Source: Dastarcus helophoroides
Taxonomy: Eukaryota > Arthropoda > Insecta > Coleoptera > Bothrideridae
Direction: 5' to 3'
Assembly: GCA_028583605.1 (NCBI GenBank)
Contig: CM053328.1
Location: 3,593,065-3,657,064 of the forward strand
Length of the DNA: 64,000 nt
Shown: one piece after another, positions 34,126 through 46,800 of the stretch
How the letters are laid out: each line of letters begins with the position of its first letter
Numbering within the stretch: position 1 is the stretch's first letter
The notes under the pieces: generated by a model
Databases searched by the model: none
Told to the model about the DNA's origin: nothing
The model's input: only the letters and a program-made list of their open reading frames with translations
Program-made: the position numbers and the translations under genes

Positions 34126-37100
34126 AGGAAGAAGAAGAGGAAGACGAGTAGGAGGAAGACGAGCAAGAGAAATAAGAGGAAGAGCAGGACGAGAAGCAAG
34201 CGGGAGATGAGGAAAAGAAGCAAGAGGAAGAAAACGAAGAGCAGCAAGAGGAGCAAGACGAAGAGCAGCAAGAGGAGCAAGACGAAGAGCAGCAAGAGGA
34301 GCAAGAGGAAAAGAGGAGAAGCAAGAGGAAGATAAAGAGGAGGAAAAAAATATTTTTAAAATCCTTAAAAATAGCTCTAGGAATAAGAAGAGGAAGAGAT
34401 ACAAGGGGAACAAGAGAAAGAGCAGGAAAGTTGAAAGAAAAAGAAGAGGAAGAGAAACAAGAGGAAGAAGAGAAAGAGGCAAAAGAGGATAAAATATATT
34501 TATAAGATCCTTAAAAATAGCTAAAGGAAGAAAAAAATAAAGAGGAACAAGAGCAGGAAGAGAAACAAGCGGAAGACGCGGAAGAGAAGCAAGAAAAAGA
34601 AGAGGAAAACAATATTTTTAGGATCTTTAAAAATAGTTCAAGGAAAAAGAAGAGGAAGTGGAAGAGAAGCAAGAGGAAAAAGAGGAAGAGAAGTAAAAGG
34701 AAGAAGTAGAGAAGAGGGAAAAAAAGTATTTTTAAGATCCTTAAAAATAGCTCTAAGAGGAAGAGGAAGAGGAGCAAGAGGAAGAAGAGAAAGAGCGAGA
34801 AAAGGAGCAAGCTGAAGAAGAGGAACAGAATCAGAGAGAAGAAAAGGAAAAATATTTTTTAAATCTATAAAAACAGTTCTAGGAAGAAGAAGAGGAAGAG
34901 CAGCAAAAGGAGGAGGAGCATCAGAAAAAGAAGCAGGAGGAAGAAAAGAAAGAGACACAAGAAAAAGAGAATGAAGAGAAAACAAGTATTTTTAAGATCC
35001 TTAAAAATAGCTCTAGGAAAGAGGAGCAAAAAGAGGAAAAAGAAGAAGACAAGAGGAAGAAGAGGAAGAGATGCAAGAGGAAGAAGAGGAAAACAATATT
35101 TTTAGGATCCTTAAAAATACCTATAGGAAGAAGAAAAGGAAGAGGAACAAGATCAAGAAGAGAAAGAGCAGGAAGAGAAGCAAGCAGAAGAAGAGGAAGA
35201 GAAGCAAAGGGAAGAAGAGGAAAAAACATTTTTAAGATCCTTAAAAAGAGCTCTAAGAAGAAGAAAAGGAAGAGGAGCAAGAGGAAGAACGAGAAGAGGG
35301 GCAAGCGGAAGAAGAGAAACAGAAGCAGGAGGAAGAAGAGAAACAGAAGCAGGAGGAAGAAGAGAAAAAATATTTTTTAAATCTTTAAAAATTGTTCTAG
35401 GAAGAAGAAGGAGAAAAAGAGCATGAGCAAGAAAAAAACAGCAGAAAAAGAAGCAAGAGGAAGAAGAGGAAGAGAAACAAGAAGAAGAGAAAGAAGAGAA
35501 AATAAATATTTTTAAGATCTTTAAAAATAGCTCTAGAAAGAAGAAGAGGAAAAAAGAGCAGCAGGAAGAGGAGCAAGAGGAGGAAGAAGAAGAGCAGGAA
35601 ACTGAGCACGAAGAAGAAGAGAAAGAGAAGCAAGAGGAAGAAGAGGAAAACAATATTTTTAGGATCTTTAAAAATAATTCTAGGAAAAAGAAAAGAAAGG
35701 GATGCAAGAGGAAAAAGAGGAAGAGAAGCAAGAGGAAGAAGTGGAGAAGAGGAAAAATAGGAAGAAGAGGAAAAATAGGAAGAAGAGGAAAAAATAGGAA
35801 GAGAGGAAAAAATATTTTTAAAATCCTTAAAAATATTCTCTAAGAAAAGGAAGAGGAACAAGAGCAAGAGCGGGAAGATGAGCAAGAGAAGAAAGGAGAA
35901 GAAGGAGGAAGAAACGGAGAAGAAGGAGGAAGAAGCGGAAAAATATTCTTTAAATCTTTGAAAATAGTTCTAGGAAGAAGAAGAGGAGAAGAGCAGAGGA
36001 AGAAAAGAAAGAGCAGGAAAAGAAGCAAGATGAAGAAAAGGAAGAGAAACAACAAAAGAAGAAATAGAAGAGGAAACAAATATTTTTAAGACCCTTAAAA
36101 ATAACTTTAGAAAAAAAGAGGAGGAAGAAGAGGAGCAGGAAGAGGAGCAAGAGGAGAAGAAGGAGGAAGAGCAGGAAACAGGGCAGAAGGTAGAAGAGGA
36201 AGAGAAACCAAGAGGAGGAAGAAGAAGAGGAGAAATATTTTTAACATCCTTAAAAATAGCTCATAGGACGAGGAAGAGGAAGAAAAGAAATGGAAATCAG
36301 AAAGAAACAGAAGCGGAAGAAGAGGAAAAGAAGCATGAGAACGAAGGGAAAAATAATTTTAAGATCCTTGAAAACAGTTTCTAGGAAGAAGAAGAGGATC
36401 AAGAGAAAGAAGATGAAATCGGCAAGGAGGGAGCAAGAAAAAGAGAAAGAACAGGAAGAAGAAGAAAAAAATATTTTAAGATCCTTAAAAGAGCTCTAAG
36501 AAGAAGAGAAGAAAGGAAGAGGAGCAAGAGGAAGAACGAGAAGAGGAGCAAGCGGAAGAAGAGAAACAGAAGCAGGAGGAAGAAGAGGACAGAAGCAGGA
36601 GGAAGAAGAGAAAAAATATTTTTTAAATCTTTAAAATAGTTTCTAGGAAGAAGGAGAAAAAGAGCATGAGCAAGAAAAAAACAGCAGAAAAAGAAGCAAG
36701 AGGAAGAAAGGAAGAGAAACCAGAAGAATAGAAAACAAATATTTTAAGATCTTTAAAAATAGCTCTAGAAAAAGAAGAGGAAAAAAAGAGCAGCAGGAAG
36801 AGGAGCAAGTGGAGGAAGAAGAAGAGCAGGAAACTGAGCACGAAGAAGAAGAGAAAGAGAAGCAAGAGGAAGAAGAGGAAAACAATATTTTTAGGATCTT
36901 TAAAAATAATTCTAGGAAAAAGAAAAGAAAGGGATGCAAGAGGAAAAAGAGGAAGAGAAGCAAGAGGAAGAAGTGGAGAAGAGGAAAAATAGGAAGAAGA
37001 GGAAAAATAGGAAGAAGAGGAAAAAATAGGAAGAAGAGGAAAAAATATTTTTACAATCCTTAAAAATATCTCTAAGAAAAGGAAGAGGAACAAGAGGAAG

Positions 37101-37700
37101 AGCGGGAAGATGAGCAAGAGGAAGAAGAGGAGAAGAAGGAGGAAGAAGCGGAAAAATATTCTTTAAATCTTTGAAAATAGTTCTAGGAAGAAGAAGAGGA
37201 AGAGGAGCAAGAGGAAGAAAAGAAAGAGCAGGAAAAGAAGCAAGATGAAGAAAAGGAAGAGAAACAACAAAAAGAAGAAATAGAAGAGGAAACAAATATT
37301 TTTAAGATCCTTAAAAACTACTTTAGAAAAAAAAAAGAAGAGGAAGAAGAGGAGCAGGAAGAGGAGCAAGCGGAGAAGAAGGGGGAAGAGCAGGAAACAG
37401 GGCAGAAGGTAGAAGAGGAAGAGAAACAGGAGGAGGAAGAAGAAGAGGAAAAATATTTTTAACATTCTTAAAAATAGCTCTAGGACGAGGAAGAGCAAGA
37501 AAAAGAAAACGAAAATCAGGAAGAAGCAGAAGCGGAAGAGGAGGAAAAGAAGGAAAAGAAGCATGAGAACGAAGAGAAAAAATAATTTTAAGATCCTTAA
37601 AAATAGTTCTAGAAAGAAGAAGAGGATCAAGAGAAAGAGGAGGAAATGGGCAAGGAGGGAGCAAGAAAAAGAGAAAGAACAGGAAGAAGAAGAAGAAAAA
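34126..37700 (+). repeat. Polypurine satellite 'R-array 1' with palindromic boxes
   Basis: GAAGAAGAGGAAGAGAAGCA-type tracts are interrupted by TATTTTTAAGATCCTTAAAA followed by ATAGCTCTAGG. Boxes fall near 34122, 34373, 34516, 34628, 34747, 34872, 35007, 35115, 35248, 35391, 35527, 35672, 35831, 35970 and 36101, so spacing is mostly 110-160 bp. A 1.22-1.24-kb duplication is visible: about 35250-36490 versus 36490-37680 (GCATGAGCAAGAAAAAAACA at 35421 and 36664; GAAATAGAAGAGGAAACAAA at 36061 and 37277). Part of it is inverted relative to 32385-32600. Confidence 0.93.
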
Positions 37701-39335
37701 AGCTATGCAAAGAAAATAGCCTAATTTATAAGTTGACAGTTGACCTTATTGTGTTTGCTTAACCACACAATACTATTTTCTTTTTTCATATTCATTCATT
37801 TTATTTCGTTTCGTTCGTACAAATAGGTAACCCTTCACAAATTCAAATATTTACGCAGGCGAAGTCTACGTGATTACTAGTTAACAATTTAACATAAAAA
37901 AGGCGATTAATTACTTGTTACGCTGTCTCCAGCAATCTTCTGTCGCCGGCGCAAACCTCGAATTATCTCTGCAGTTGACAAACAAGATTTACGCCGAAAT
38001 CCGCCCCTGTCGGTCGGGAAAGAGCATACGAACTTGTTCGGTAGTTAAAGAGGCACTTATTCCGCTAACAAGGATTTTCATTATGTTGACAACTTCGTGT
38101 GTATAGCAGGTAACGTACCAAGACCACGTTGTGTCGTTTATTATTAACAGTCAGAGCCCCGGCTTTAATGAACTCACTCCGCAACGCAGATACCGACGTC
38201 TCACCTGGGAGAGAAGCTTTCAGTTGCTCGACTCGATTTACAAATAATTGCACTTCACCTTGACGCCGTAATTACGCCCTAATGGAAAGCCCTTCTGGCA
38301 AAAACTCGAAATGGTTTGGAAGAACCACCGTTTTCCATTAAACGTGTTCTAAGATTTTAAAAGAGTTTTAGGTACACATGTATAATTAATGTCAACAGGG
38401 TTAAAGTTTTGGAATGTTTGGGTCACTACCACGTCCTAAGTGGGATGAAATTTTGTAATATTGCTCGAGCGGCCATAACTTCATAAATAATAGCTAAAGA
38501 GGGGGCAAATTGGGTAATAAAGCGCTTTAGGTTCTGTTTAAATATTAAGAGAACTTGAAAGTTCGATTTCGAATAAAATGGTTTCGCCTCAGTGACTGTT
38601 ATCAGCTCGGTGACGCGTGTACGATTTTTAAAAATTAATTACATTAGTAACAGATCATTATTAATATTTTCATTCCCCCATTAACCTAAGCGCTGACAAA
38701 GCCTTTAAAGAGTTTGATCCAGTATCATTCAAAATTTTTAATTAAAGCGTAATTAGCTATCGATTTGTCTTAGCTTTGTGTTATGTTTCGGGGGAGCTTT
38801 TATTACTTTTTGTGCGTTTAAAGTTTTGTAGAAAAATCTGAAACGCTGGCATTAATTATTTTGAACCGTACTTGTCAATGTCGTGCTTTATGGGTCCTGC
38901 AATTTATCTTCTTCTGCTCGGCTCTTTAAAACCAACAATTTTAAATCAATGTGTATCTAAATTCTAATTTTGATGGGATTAATTATCTACAATGGAGCAA
39001 GTGACATGTATCTTTAAAGGGCATCAAAGTGATTAGAATACCACAACAAATCTCCTAAGCTAATCACAAAGAATTGGATCTGAAGACAAAATTAAGCGTC
39101 ACTAATGTTTTTTCCCATTTATTCTCGTATTTATTATATTATGTAATGGCGATTGTCGTAATTTTCTCATTATCGACTAACGCGCCCAACTAAATAGCCA
39201 CCTGGTCATTTTTTAACAAATGAGTATTTTGGAAAGAGGATATCATTCTCTAAACAATGATACAATTTGTTCTTCTGTTAATCTATCATTATCTTTCAAA
39301 TTCATTACTGAAAAACTACATGTATTTCCGTCAGT
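37701..39335. other. Unique spacer island, no gene recognised
   Basis: The largest non-repetitive stretch inside the purine-array region. 37900-38330 is comparatively GC-rich, with overlapping 60-codon frames on both strands and no motif. Could be conserved regulatory or a missed short exon; nothing seen decides it. Confidence 0.5.
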
Positions 39336-41970
39336 GAAGAGATACAAAAGGAAGAGGAGCAAGAGGAAGAAGAGAGAAAGAACCAAGAGGAAGAAGAAAG
39401 AGAGAACCAAGAGAAAGAAGAGGAAGAGAAAGAAGAGAAATAAAAGAAAAAACAGGAAGAGAAGTAAGAGAAAGAAGAGGAAGAACAGGAAGAAACATAT
39501 TTTTAAAAACCTTTAAAATAGCTCTGGGAAAAAGAAGAGGAGGAGCAGCAAGAGCAAGAAGAGAAAGAAAAAAAAGAAGATAAAAAAATATATTTTTAAA
39601 ATTCTTAAAAATATCTCTAGGAAGACAAAAAGAGAAGAGCAGGAAGAGGATCAAGAGGAAAAAGGAGAAGAGCAAGAGAAAAAAACGGGAAGCGGCGCAA
39701 TAGAAAGAAGAGAAAGAGAAGCAAGAGGAAGAAGAAAAAAAACAAAAAGAAACATCGAAGAAGAAATAGAAAAGCAGAATAAAGAAGAAGGGAAGCAAGA
39801 GGAAGAGAAGTAAGAAAAAAGGAAGAAGAGAAATAAAATAGCCTTAGGAAGAAGGAGAAGAGGAACAAGATCCTTAAAAAGAGCTCTAGAGAGAAGAACA
39901 AGAGGAAAAGGAATAAGAAGAAAAAAAAAGGAAGAAGGGAAAGAAAACAGCCCTAGGAAGAAGGGAAAGAAGAACAAGAGAAAGAAGAAGAAAAACAAGA
40001 AGAGGAAGAAGAGAAAGAATAGGAAGAAAGATATTTTTAAATTCCTTTAAAATGGCTGCAGATAGAAGAAGAGGAAGAGCAGCAAGAGGAAGAAAAGAAA
40101 GAAAAAGAAGATGAAAAAATATATTTTTAAAATTCTTAAAAACATCTCTAGGAAAACAAAGAGGAAGAGCAGGAAGAGGAGTAAGAGGAAGATGAAGAAG
40201 AAGAAGAGCAAGAGGCAGAAGAGGAATAACAGGAAGAGAAGCAAGAGAAAGAAAGGGAAGAAAAGCAAGAAGAAGAAGAGAAAGAACAGGAAGAAACAGT
40301 TTTGAAATTCTAATAACTCCAAGTAGAAGAGAAACAGGAGGAAGAAGGGAAAGAGAAATACAAATATTTTAAAATCCTTAAAAATAGCTCTAGGAAGAGA
40401 AAGAGAAACAAGAGGAAAGGCAGGAAGAGGAACAAAAGAAAGAAGAGAAAAAAGAAGAAAAGGAAAAAATGTTAAATCCTTAAAACTAGCTCTAGGAAGA
40501 AGAATAAGAGGAACAAGGGGAAGAAGAGGAAGAACAGGAAAAGGAGCAAGAGAAAAAAGAGGTAAAAACGAAAATAAGACGAACAGAAAGAAACATATTC
40601 AAATTTTCTTTAAAATAGCTCTAGGAAGAAGAGAAAGAAGAAAAAGAAAAATAAGTTGAAAAAATATTTTTTTAAATCCTTAAAAATATCTCTCGGAAAA
40701 CAAAGAGGAAGAGCTGGAAGGAGGAGCCAGAGGAAGAAGAATAAGGGAAGTACAAGGAAGAAGAGAAAAAAATATAATATTATAAATAGCTCTAGAAAAA
40801 AAGAAGAGGAAGAGGAGCAAAGGAAGAAGAGAAAGAAGAGGAAAAACAGGAAGAGAGCAAGAGAAAGAGAAGCAAGAAGAAGAAGAGAAAGAGAAAAGAA
40901 CCGGAAGAAACATGGCTTTAAAATCCTAATATCTCTAAGAAGAGGAAGAGGAGGAGAAAGGGCAAGAGGACGAGAAGCAAGAGGAAAAAGAAGAAGAAAG
41001 GAAGTACGAAGAAGACGAGAAGTACGAGAAAGACGAGAAAAAAATATTTTTAAGATCCTTCAAACTAGCTTCTAGAAAGAAGAACAAAAGGAAAAGCAGA
41101 CAACGGGGCAAGAAGAAGAAGAAGAAAAGGAAGAGAAAAAGGAGGAAGAAAGAGAAAGAGAAAGAATAACAAGAGAAAGAAGAAAAAGAGGAGGAAGAAC
41201 AGGAAGAGGAGGAACAAAAGAAAGAAAACGAAGAACAGGAAGAATCATTTTTAAAATCCTTCAAAACTGCCCTAAAAAGAAGAAGAGGAGCAGCAAAAGG
41301 AAGAATAGGGAGAGAAGCAAGAGAAAGAAGAGAAAGAGAAGTACAAGGAAGAAGAGGAAACAATATTTTCAAGGTTCTTATAAATACCTCTCGGATGAAG
41401 AAGAGAAAGAGGAACAAGGGTAAGAAGAGAAAGAGCAAGAATAGGAACAAAAAGAACAAGAGGAAGAACGGGGAAGAAGAGCAAGAGAAAGAAGAGGAAG
41501 ATAAGCAAAAGAAAGAAGAGAAAGAACAAGAAAAGGAGCAAGAGAAAGAAGAGGAAGAACAGGAAGAAATATATTTTTAAAAACCTTCAAAATAGCTCTG
41601 GGAAGAAGAAGAGGAGCAGCAAGAGGAAGAAGAGAAAGAAAAAGAAGAAGATGAAAAAATATATTTTTAAAATTCTCTGGGACGACAAAAAGGGAAGAGC
41701 AGGAAGAGGACCAAGAGGAAGAAGAAGAGCAAGAGGAAGAACGGGAAGAGGAGCAAGAGAAAGAAGAGGAAGAGAAGCAAAAGAAAGAAGAGGAGCGAAA
41801 GAAGAGAAAAAACAGGAAGAAACATATTTTTAAATACTTTCAAAATAGCTCTGGGAAAAAGAAAAGGAGGAGCAGCAAAAGGAAGAAGAGAAAGAAAAAA
41901 GAAGAAGATGAAAAAATATATTTTTAAAATTCTTAAAAATATCTCTGGGACGACAAAAAGGGAAGAGCAG
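39336..41970 (+). repeat. Polypurine satellite 'R-array 2a'
   Basis: Purine tracts interrupted by boxes of the form ATTTTTAAAATCCTTAAAAA then TAGCTCTAGGAAGAAG, a form in which the palindrome has partly decayed (AAAATCC for AAGATCC). Some boxes read AAAATTCTTAAAAATATCTC then TAGGAAGACAAA, a second box type that alternates with the first. Ends at the LINE insertion. Confidence 0.92.
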
Positions 41971-42190
41971 GAATAATAATAATATTACTTTATTAAATGT
42001 ATAAATAAATAATACATATTTTAACAGGAAAACATTATTGGTTAACAAGAAACATTCATTTTAACATGGACACCTAACTTTCTCTTAAAACTAGACAAAT
42101 TATTTGCACTTTTTATTTCATTTGACAGATTATTAAATAAAGACACATCCTTATAAAATAAAGATCTATATGTCGATTCTTCACTAACAG

Positions 42191-42255
<65 letters not shown>

Positions 42256-42510
42256 CTACAGTTACGTGTTTCATAGTTATGTACTTCATTAACATTTCGT
42301 ATATTGTACATTAAGTATTCTGGCAACAATCCTTTAATAATTTTATAAATAAATACCATAGTTTGATAAAACAAATATTGTTGTACAGACAGTGAGCCCA
42401 GGACAATGAAGCATCAGATCGATTGGTGTATAAAAGTTACATTTCAATATTGCTCTATGACATTTGTTTTGCATTATCTGCAGTTGTTTTAAATGGTATT
42501 TATTAGCAAA
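41971..42510 (-). mobile_element. LINE 3' end fragment (clade undetermined)
   Basis: On the minus strand the translation gives HLKQLQIMQNKCHRAILKCN and YTPIDLMLHCPGLTV, then after a frameshift MVFIYKIIKGLLPEYLMYNI, VNEVHNYETRNCSN and a tail SLFYKDVSLFNNLSNEIKSA, the usual C-terminal region after the reverse transcriptase of several non-LTR clades. The 3' end has AATAAAG and a short TAATATTATTATTATTC tail (+ strand 41971-41990). Only the end is present and it is frameshifted, so it is a dead 5'-truncated insertion into the purine array. A TA microsatellite has expanded inside the frame. Confidence 0.75.
42194..42253. repeat. (TA)n microsatellite inside LINE coding region
   Basis: About 29 TA repeats, read as YIYIYI in the minus-strand LINE frame, between RNCSN and NTVSEE. 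Confidence 0.95.
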
Positions 42511-43667
42511 GAACAAGATAGGAAGGAAGAGGACCAAGAGGAAGAAGAAGAGCAAGAGAAAGAACGGGAAGAGGAGCAAGAGAAAGAAGAAGAAGAGAAG
42601 CAAGAGGAAGAAGAGAAAGAACAGAAAGAAACATAGTTTTAAAATCCTAACAACTCTAAGAAGAAGAGGAAGAAAAGCAGGATAAAGAAGAAGAGAAGCA
42701 AGAGGAAGAAGAGGAAGAGAAGTACGAGGAAGAAGAAAAACAAATATTTTTAAGATCCTTAAAAAGAACTCTAGGGAGAAGAACAAGAGGAAAAGGAGTA
42801 AGAGGAAGAAAAAAGGCAGAATAGAAATAAAATAGCCCTAGGAAGAAGGAGAAGAAAAACAAGAGAAAGAAGAAGAAGAACAAGAAGAGGAAGAAGAGAA
42901 AGAAGAGGAAGAACAGGAAGAAACATATTTTTAAATTCCTTTAAAATGGCTGCAGGAAGAAGAAGAGGAAGAGCAGCAAGAGGAAGAGAAAGCAAGGGGA
43001 TGAAGAAGAAAACTAGAAGCAATAGGAAGAAGAAAAAGAAGAGGAATAACAGGAAGAGGAGCAAGAGAAAGAAAAGGAAGAGAAGCAAGAAGAAGAAGAG
43101 AAAGAACAGGAAGAAACAGTTTTGAAATCCTAATAACTCTAAGAAGAAGAACAGGAAGAGAAGCAGGAGGAAGAAGAGGAAGAGAAGTTCGAGGAAGAAG
43201 AGGAAGATAAAACAAATATTTTAAAATCCTTAAAAATAGTTCTAGGAAGAGAAAGAGGAACAAGAGGAAAGGCAGGAAGAGGAGCAAGAGAAAGGAGAGA
43301 AAAAAGGAGAGGAAAAAAAGTTAAATCCTTAAAACTAGCTCTAGGAAGAAGAATAAGGGGAACAAGGGGAAGAAGAGGAAGAGAAAGAAGAGGAAGAACA
43401 GGAAAAGGAGCAAGAGAAAGAAGAAGTAAAAGAGAAAGAAGAGAAACGGGAAGAAACATATTTAAAAATTCTTTAAAATAGCTCTAGGAAGAAGAAGAGA
43501 AAGAAGAAAAAGAAAAAGAAGTTGAAAACATATTTTTTTAAATCCTTAAAAATATCTCTAGGAAAACAAAGAGGAAGAGCTGAAAGGAGGAACAAGGGGA
43601 AGAAGAGGGAGAGAAGCAAGAGGAAGAGGAATCAGGGAAATACAAGGAAGAAGAAGAAAAATATATT
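42511..43667 (+). repeat. Polypurine satellite 'R-array 2b'
   Basis: Continuation of the purine array with TTTAAGATCCTTAAAAAGAA, TAAATTCCTTTAAAATGGCT and AAATCCTAATAACTCTAAGA boxes. The AATAACTCTAAG form marks a third box type, shared with 40310, 43130, 44025, 44870 and 47092. Confidence 0.92.
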
Positions 43668-43889
43668 TGTTAGCATTAGGGAACCCGCCACTCTCTTCCC
43701 CACATAGAATGTGCCACATGTGATACAAACCCGTGACCTTGAGCGTGAAGAAGCAAGGGGAAGAAGGCAGTCGAGAATGAGCAGAGTAGATATCGAGAGC
43801 ATATGTAGAAGAGATCAATAAAACGTGTCTTAAGTAAATTGTGTGTTATTGCATCGACCATTAACTAGGATCCATCATTAGAGTTTACA
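43668..43889 (+). mobile_element. Solo LTR, 222 bp, in the purine array
   Basis: It starts TGTTAGCATTAGGGAACCCG and ends GAGTTTACA, with TG...CA termini. An AATAAAA signal lies in GATCAATAAAACGTG near 43818. The flanks show a 4-bp duplication TATT (43664-43667 and 43890-43893). Removing it restores a normal box, AAAATATATT then TTAGATCCTTATAAATAGCT. BEL- or Gypsy-type LTR is likely; no internal region remains. Confidence 0.6.
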
Positions 43890-46800
43890 TATTTTAGATC
43901 CTTATAAATAGCTCTAGGAAAAAGAAGAGGAAGAAGAGCAATAGGAAGAAGAAGAGCAAAAGGAATAAGAAGAAGAGCAAGAGGAAGAAGAGAAAGAAAA
44001 CAACCGGAAGCTTTAAAATCCTAATAACTCTAAGAAAAAGAGGAACAGGAGCAGGGGGAAGAAGAGGAAGAGCAGCAAGAGGAAGAAGAAAAAGAAAAGA
44101 AGTACGAGGAAGACGACAAAAAATATTTTTAAGATCCTTAAAACTAGCTCTAGGAAGAAGAACAAAAGGAAAAGCAGGAAACGGGGCAGAGGAAGACGAG
44201 GAAGAGAAAAAAAAAGAACAAGAGGAAAAACATTTTAAAATCCTTAAAAATAGCTCTAGAAAGAGAAAGAGGAACACGAGAAAAGGCAGGAAGAGAAGCA
44301 AGAGAAACGAGAGAAGCAAGAGGAAGAAGAAAAAAAATAAGAAGAGGAAAAATATATCTTAAATCCTTAAAAATAGCTCTAGGAAGAAGAGTAAAAGGAA
44401 CAAGAGGAAGAAGAGGAAGAGAAGCAAGAGGAAGAAGAGGCAATGGAGAAAGAAGAGGAACAAGAAGAAACATATTTAAAAATTCTTTAAAATAGCTCTA
44501 GGAAGAAGAAGAGAAAGAAGAAAAAGAAAAAGAAGATGAAAACATATTTTTCTTAAATCCTTATAAATATCTCTAGGAAGACAAAAAGGAAGAGCAGGAA
44601 GGAGGATCAAGGGAAAAAAGGAAGAGAAGCAAAAGGAAGAAAAATAAGGGAGGTACAAGGAAGAAGAGGAAAAATTATGTTTTAGATCCTTATAAGTAGC
44701 TCTAGGAAAAAGAAGAGGAAGCGGAGCAAGAGGAAAAAGAAAAGCAAGAGGAAGAAGAAGAGCCAGAGGAAGAAGGGAAAGAAGGGGAAAACGGGAAAAG
44801 GAGCAAGAGAAAGAGAAGCAAGAGGAAGAAGAGAAAGAAAAGAACCGGAAGGAACATGGCTTTAAAATCCTAATAACTCTAAGAAGAAGAGGAAGAGGAG
44901 CAGGAGGAAGAAGAGAAAGAGAAGCAAGAGGAAGAAGAAAAAGAGAAGTACCAGGAAGACAAGAAAAACAAGCGGAAGAAGAGGAAGAAGACGAAGAGCA
45001 AGAAGAGGAGGAGAAGTAAAGGGATGGACAGGAATAAGAGAAAAATATTAAGTTGAGGAAGAGAAGTACGAGGAAAAAGAAAAATAAATATTTCTAATAT
45101 CCTTAAAACTAGCTCTAGAAAGAAGAACAGAAGGAAAAGCAGGAAACGGGTCAAGAAGAAGAGGAAGAGAAAAAGGAGGAAGAAGAGGAAAAACATTTTT
45201 AAATCCTTAAAAATAGCTCTAGGAAGAAGAGAAAGAGAAAGAATAACAAGAGGAAGAAGGAAAAGAAAAGGATGAACAGGAAGAGCAGCAAAAGAAAAAA
45301 GAGGAAGAAAAGAAAAAAGAAAGAAGAGGAAGAACAAGAAGAAACATTTTTAAAATCCTTCATAATTGCCCTAGGAAGAAGAGGAGCAGTAAGAGGAAGA
45401 ATAGGGAGAGAAACAAGAGAAAGAAGAGGAAGAAGAGTTTTCAAAACTACTAAAAATATTTTCAAAGTTCTTATAAATAGCTCTAGAATGAAGAAGAGGG
45501 AGAGGAACAAGGGTAAGAAGAGGAAGAGAAGCAATAGGAAGAAGAAGAGAAGTACGAGGAAGACGAGAAAAACAAATATTTTTAAGATCCTTAAAACTAG
45601 CTCCAGAAAGAAGAACAAAAGGAAAAGTTGGAAACGGAGCAAGAAGAAGAAGAAGAAGAAGAGAAAAAAGAGAAAGAACAAAAAAAACATTTTTAAATCC
45701 TTAAAAATAACTCTATAAAGAAGAGGAAGAGAAAAAGTAGCAAGAGAAAGAAGGAAAAGAAGAGGAAGAACAGGAAGAGAAGCAAAAGAAAGAAGAGGAA
45801 GAAGAGAAACAAGAGGAAGAACAGAAAAAAACATATTTTTAAAATCCTTCAAAATTGCTCTAGGAAGAAAAAGAGGAGCAGCAAGAGGAAGAATGGGGAG
45901 AGAAGCAAGAGAAAGAAGAGAAAGAGAAGTACAAAGAAAAAGAGGAAAAAATATTTTTAAGGTTCTTATTAATAGCTCTAGGATGAATAAGAGGAATAAA
46001 AACAAGGGTAAAAAGAGGAAGAGAAGCAAGAGGAAGAAGAAGAAGAGAAGTACGAGGAAGACGACAAAAAATATTTTTAAGATCCTTTCACCTAGCTCTA
46101 GAAAGAACAACAAAAGGAAAAATAGGAAACGGGGCAAGAAGAAGAGGAAGAAAAAAAGGAGAAAGAAGAGGAAAAACATTTTTAAATCCTTAAAAATAGC
46201 TCTAGGAAAAAGAGAAAGAAAGAATAGCAAGAGGAAGAAGGAAAAGAAGAGGAAAAACAGGAAGAGGAGCAAAAGAAAGAAGAGGAAGAACAAGAAGAAA
46301 CATTTTTAAAATCCTTCATAATTGCCCTAGGAAGAAGAGGAGCAGTAAGAGGAAGAATAGGGAGAGAAACAAGAGAAAGAAGAGAAAGAGAAGTACAAGG
46401 AAAAAGAGAAAAAAATATTTTCAAAGTTCTTATAAATAGCTCTAGGATGAAGAAGAGGAAGAGGAACAAGGGTAAGAAGAGGAAGAGAAATAAGAGGAAG
46501 AAGAAGAAGAAAAGTACGAGGAAGACGAGAAAAACAAATATTTGTAAGATCCGTAAAACTAGCTCTATAAAGAAGAACAAAAGGAAAAGCAGGAAACGAG
46601 GCAAGAAGAAGAGGAAGAGAAAAAGGAGGAAGAAAAGGAAAAACATTTTTAAATCCTTAAAAATAGCTCTAGGAAGAAGAGAAGAGAGAATAACAAGAGG
46701 AAGAAGGAAAAGAAGAGGAAGAACAGGAAGAGGCGCAAAAGAAAGAAGAGAAAGAAAAGAAAGAAGAGGAAGAACAAAAAGAAACATTTTTAAAATCCTT

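Noticed and set aside
37915..38253. Overlapping 60-codon frames on both strands in a GC-richer island
   Set aside because: No way to choose a strand; no conserved motif.
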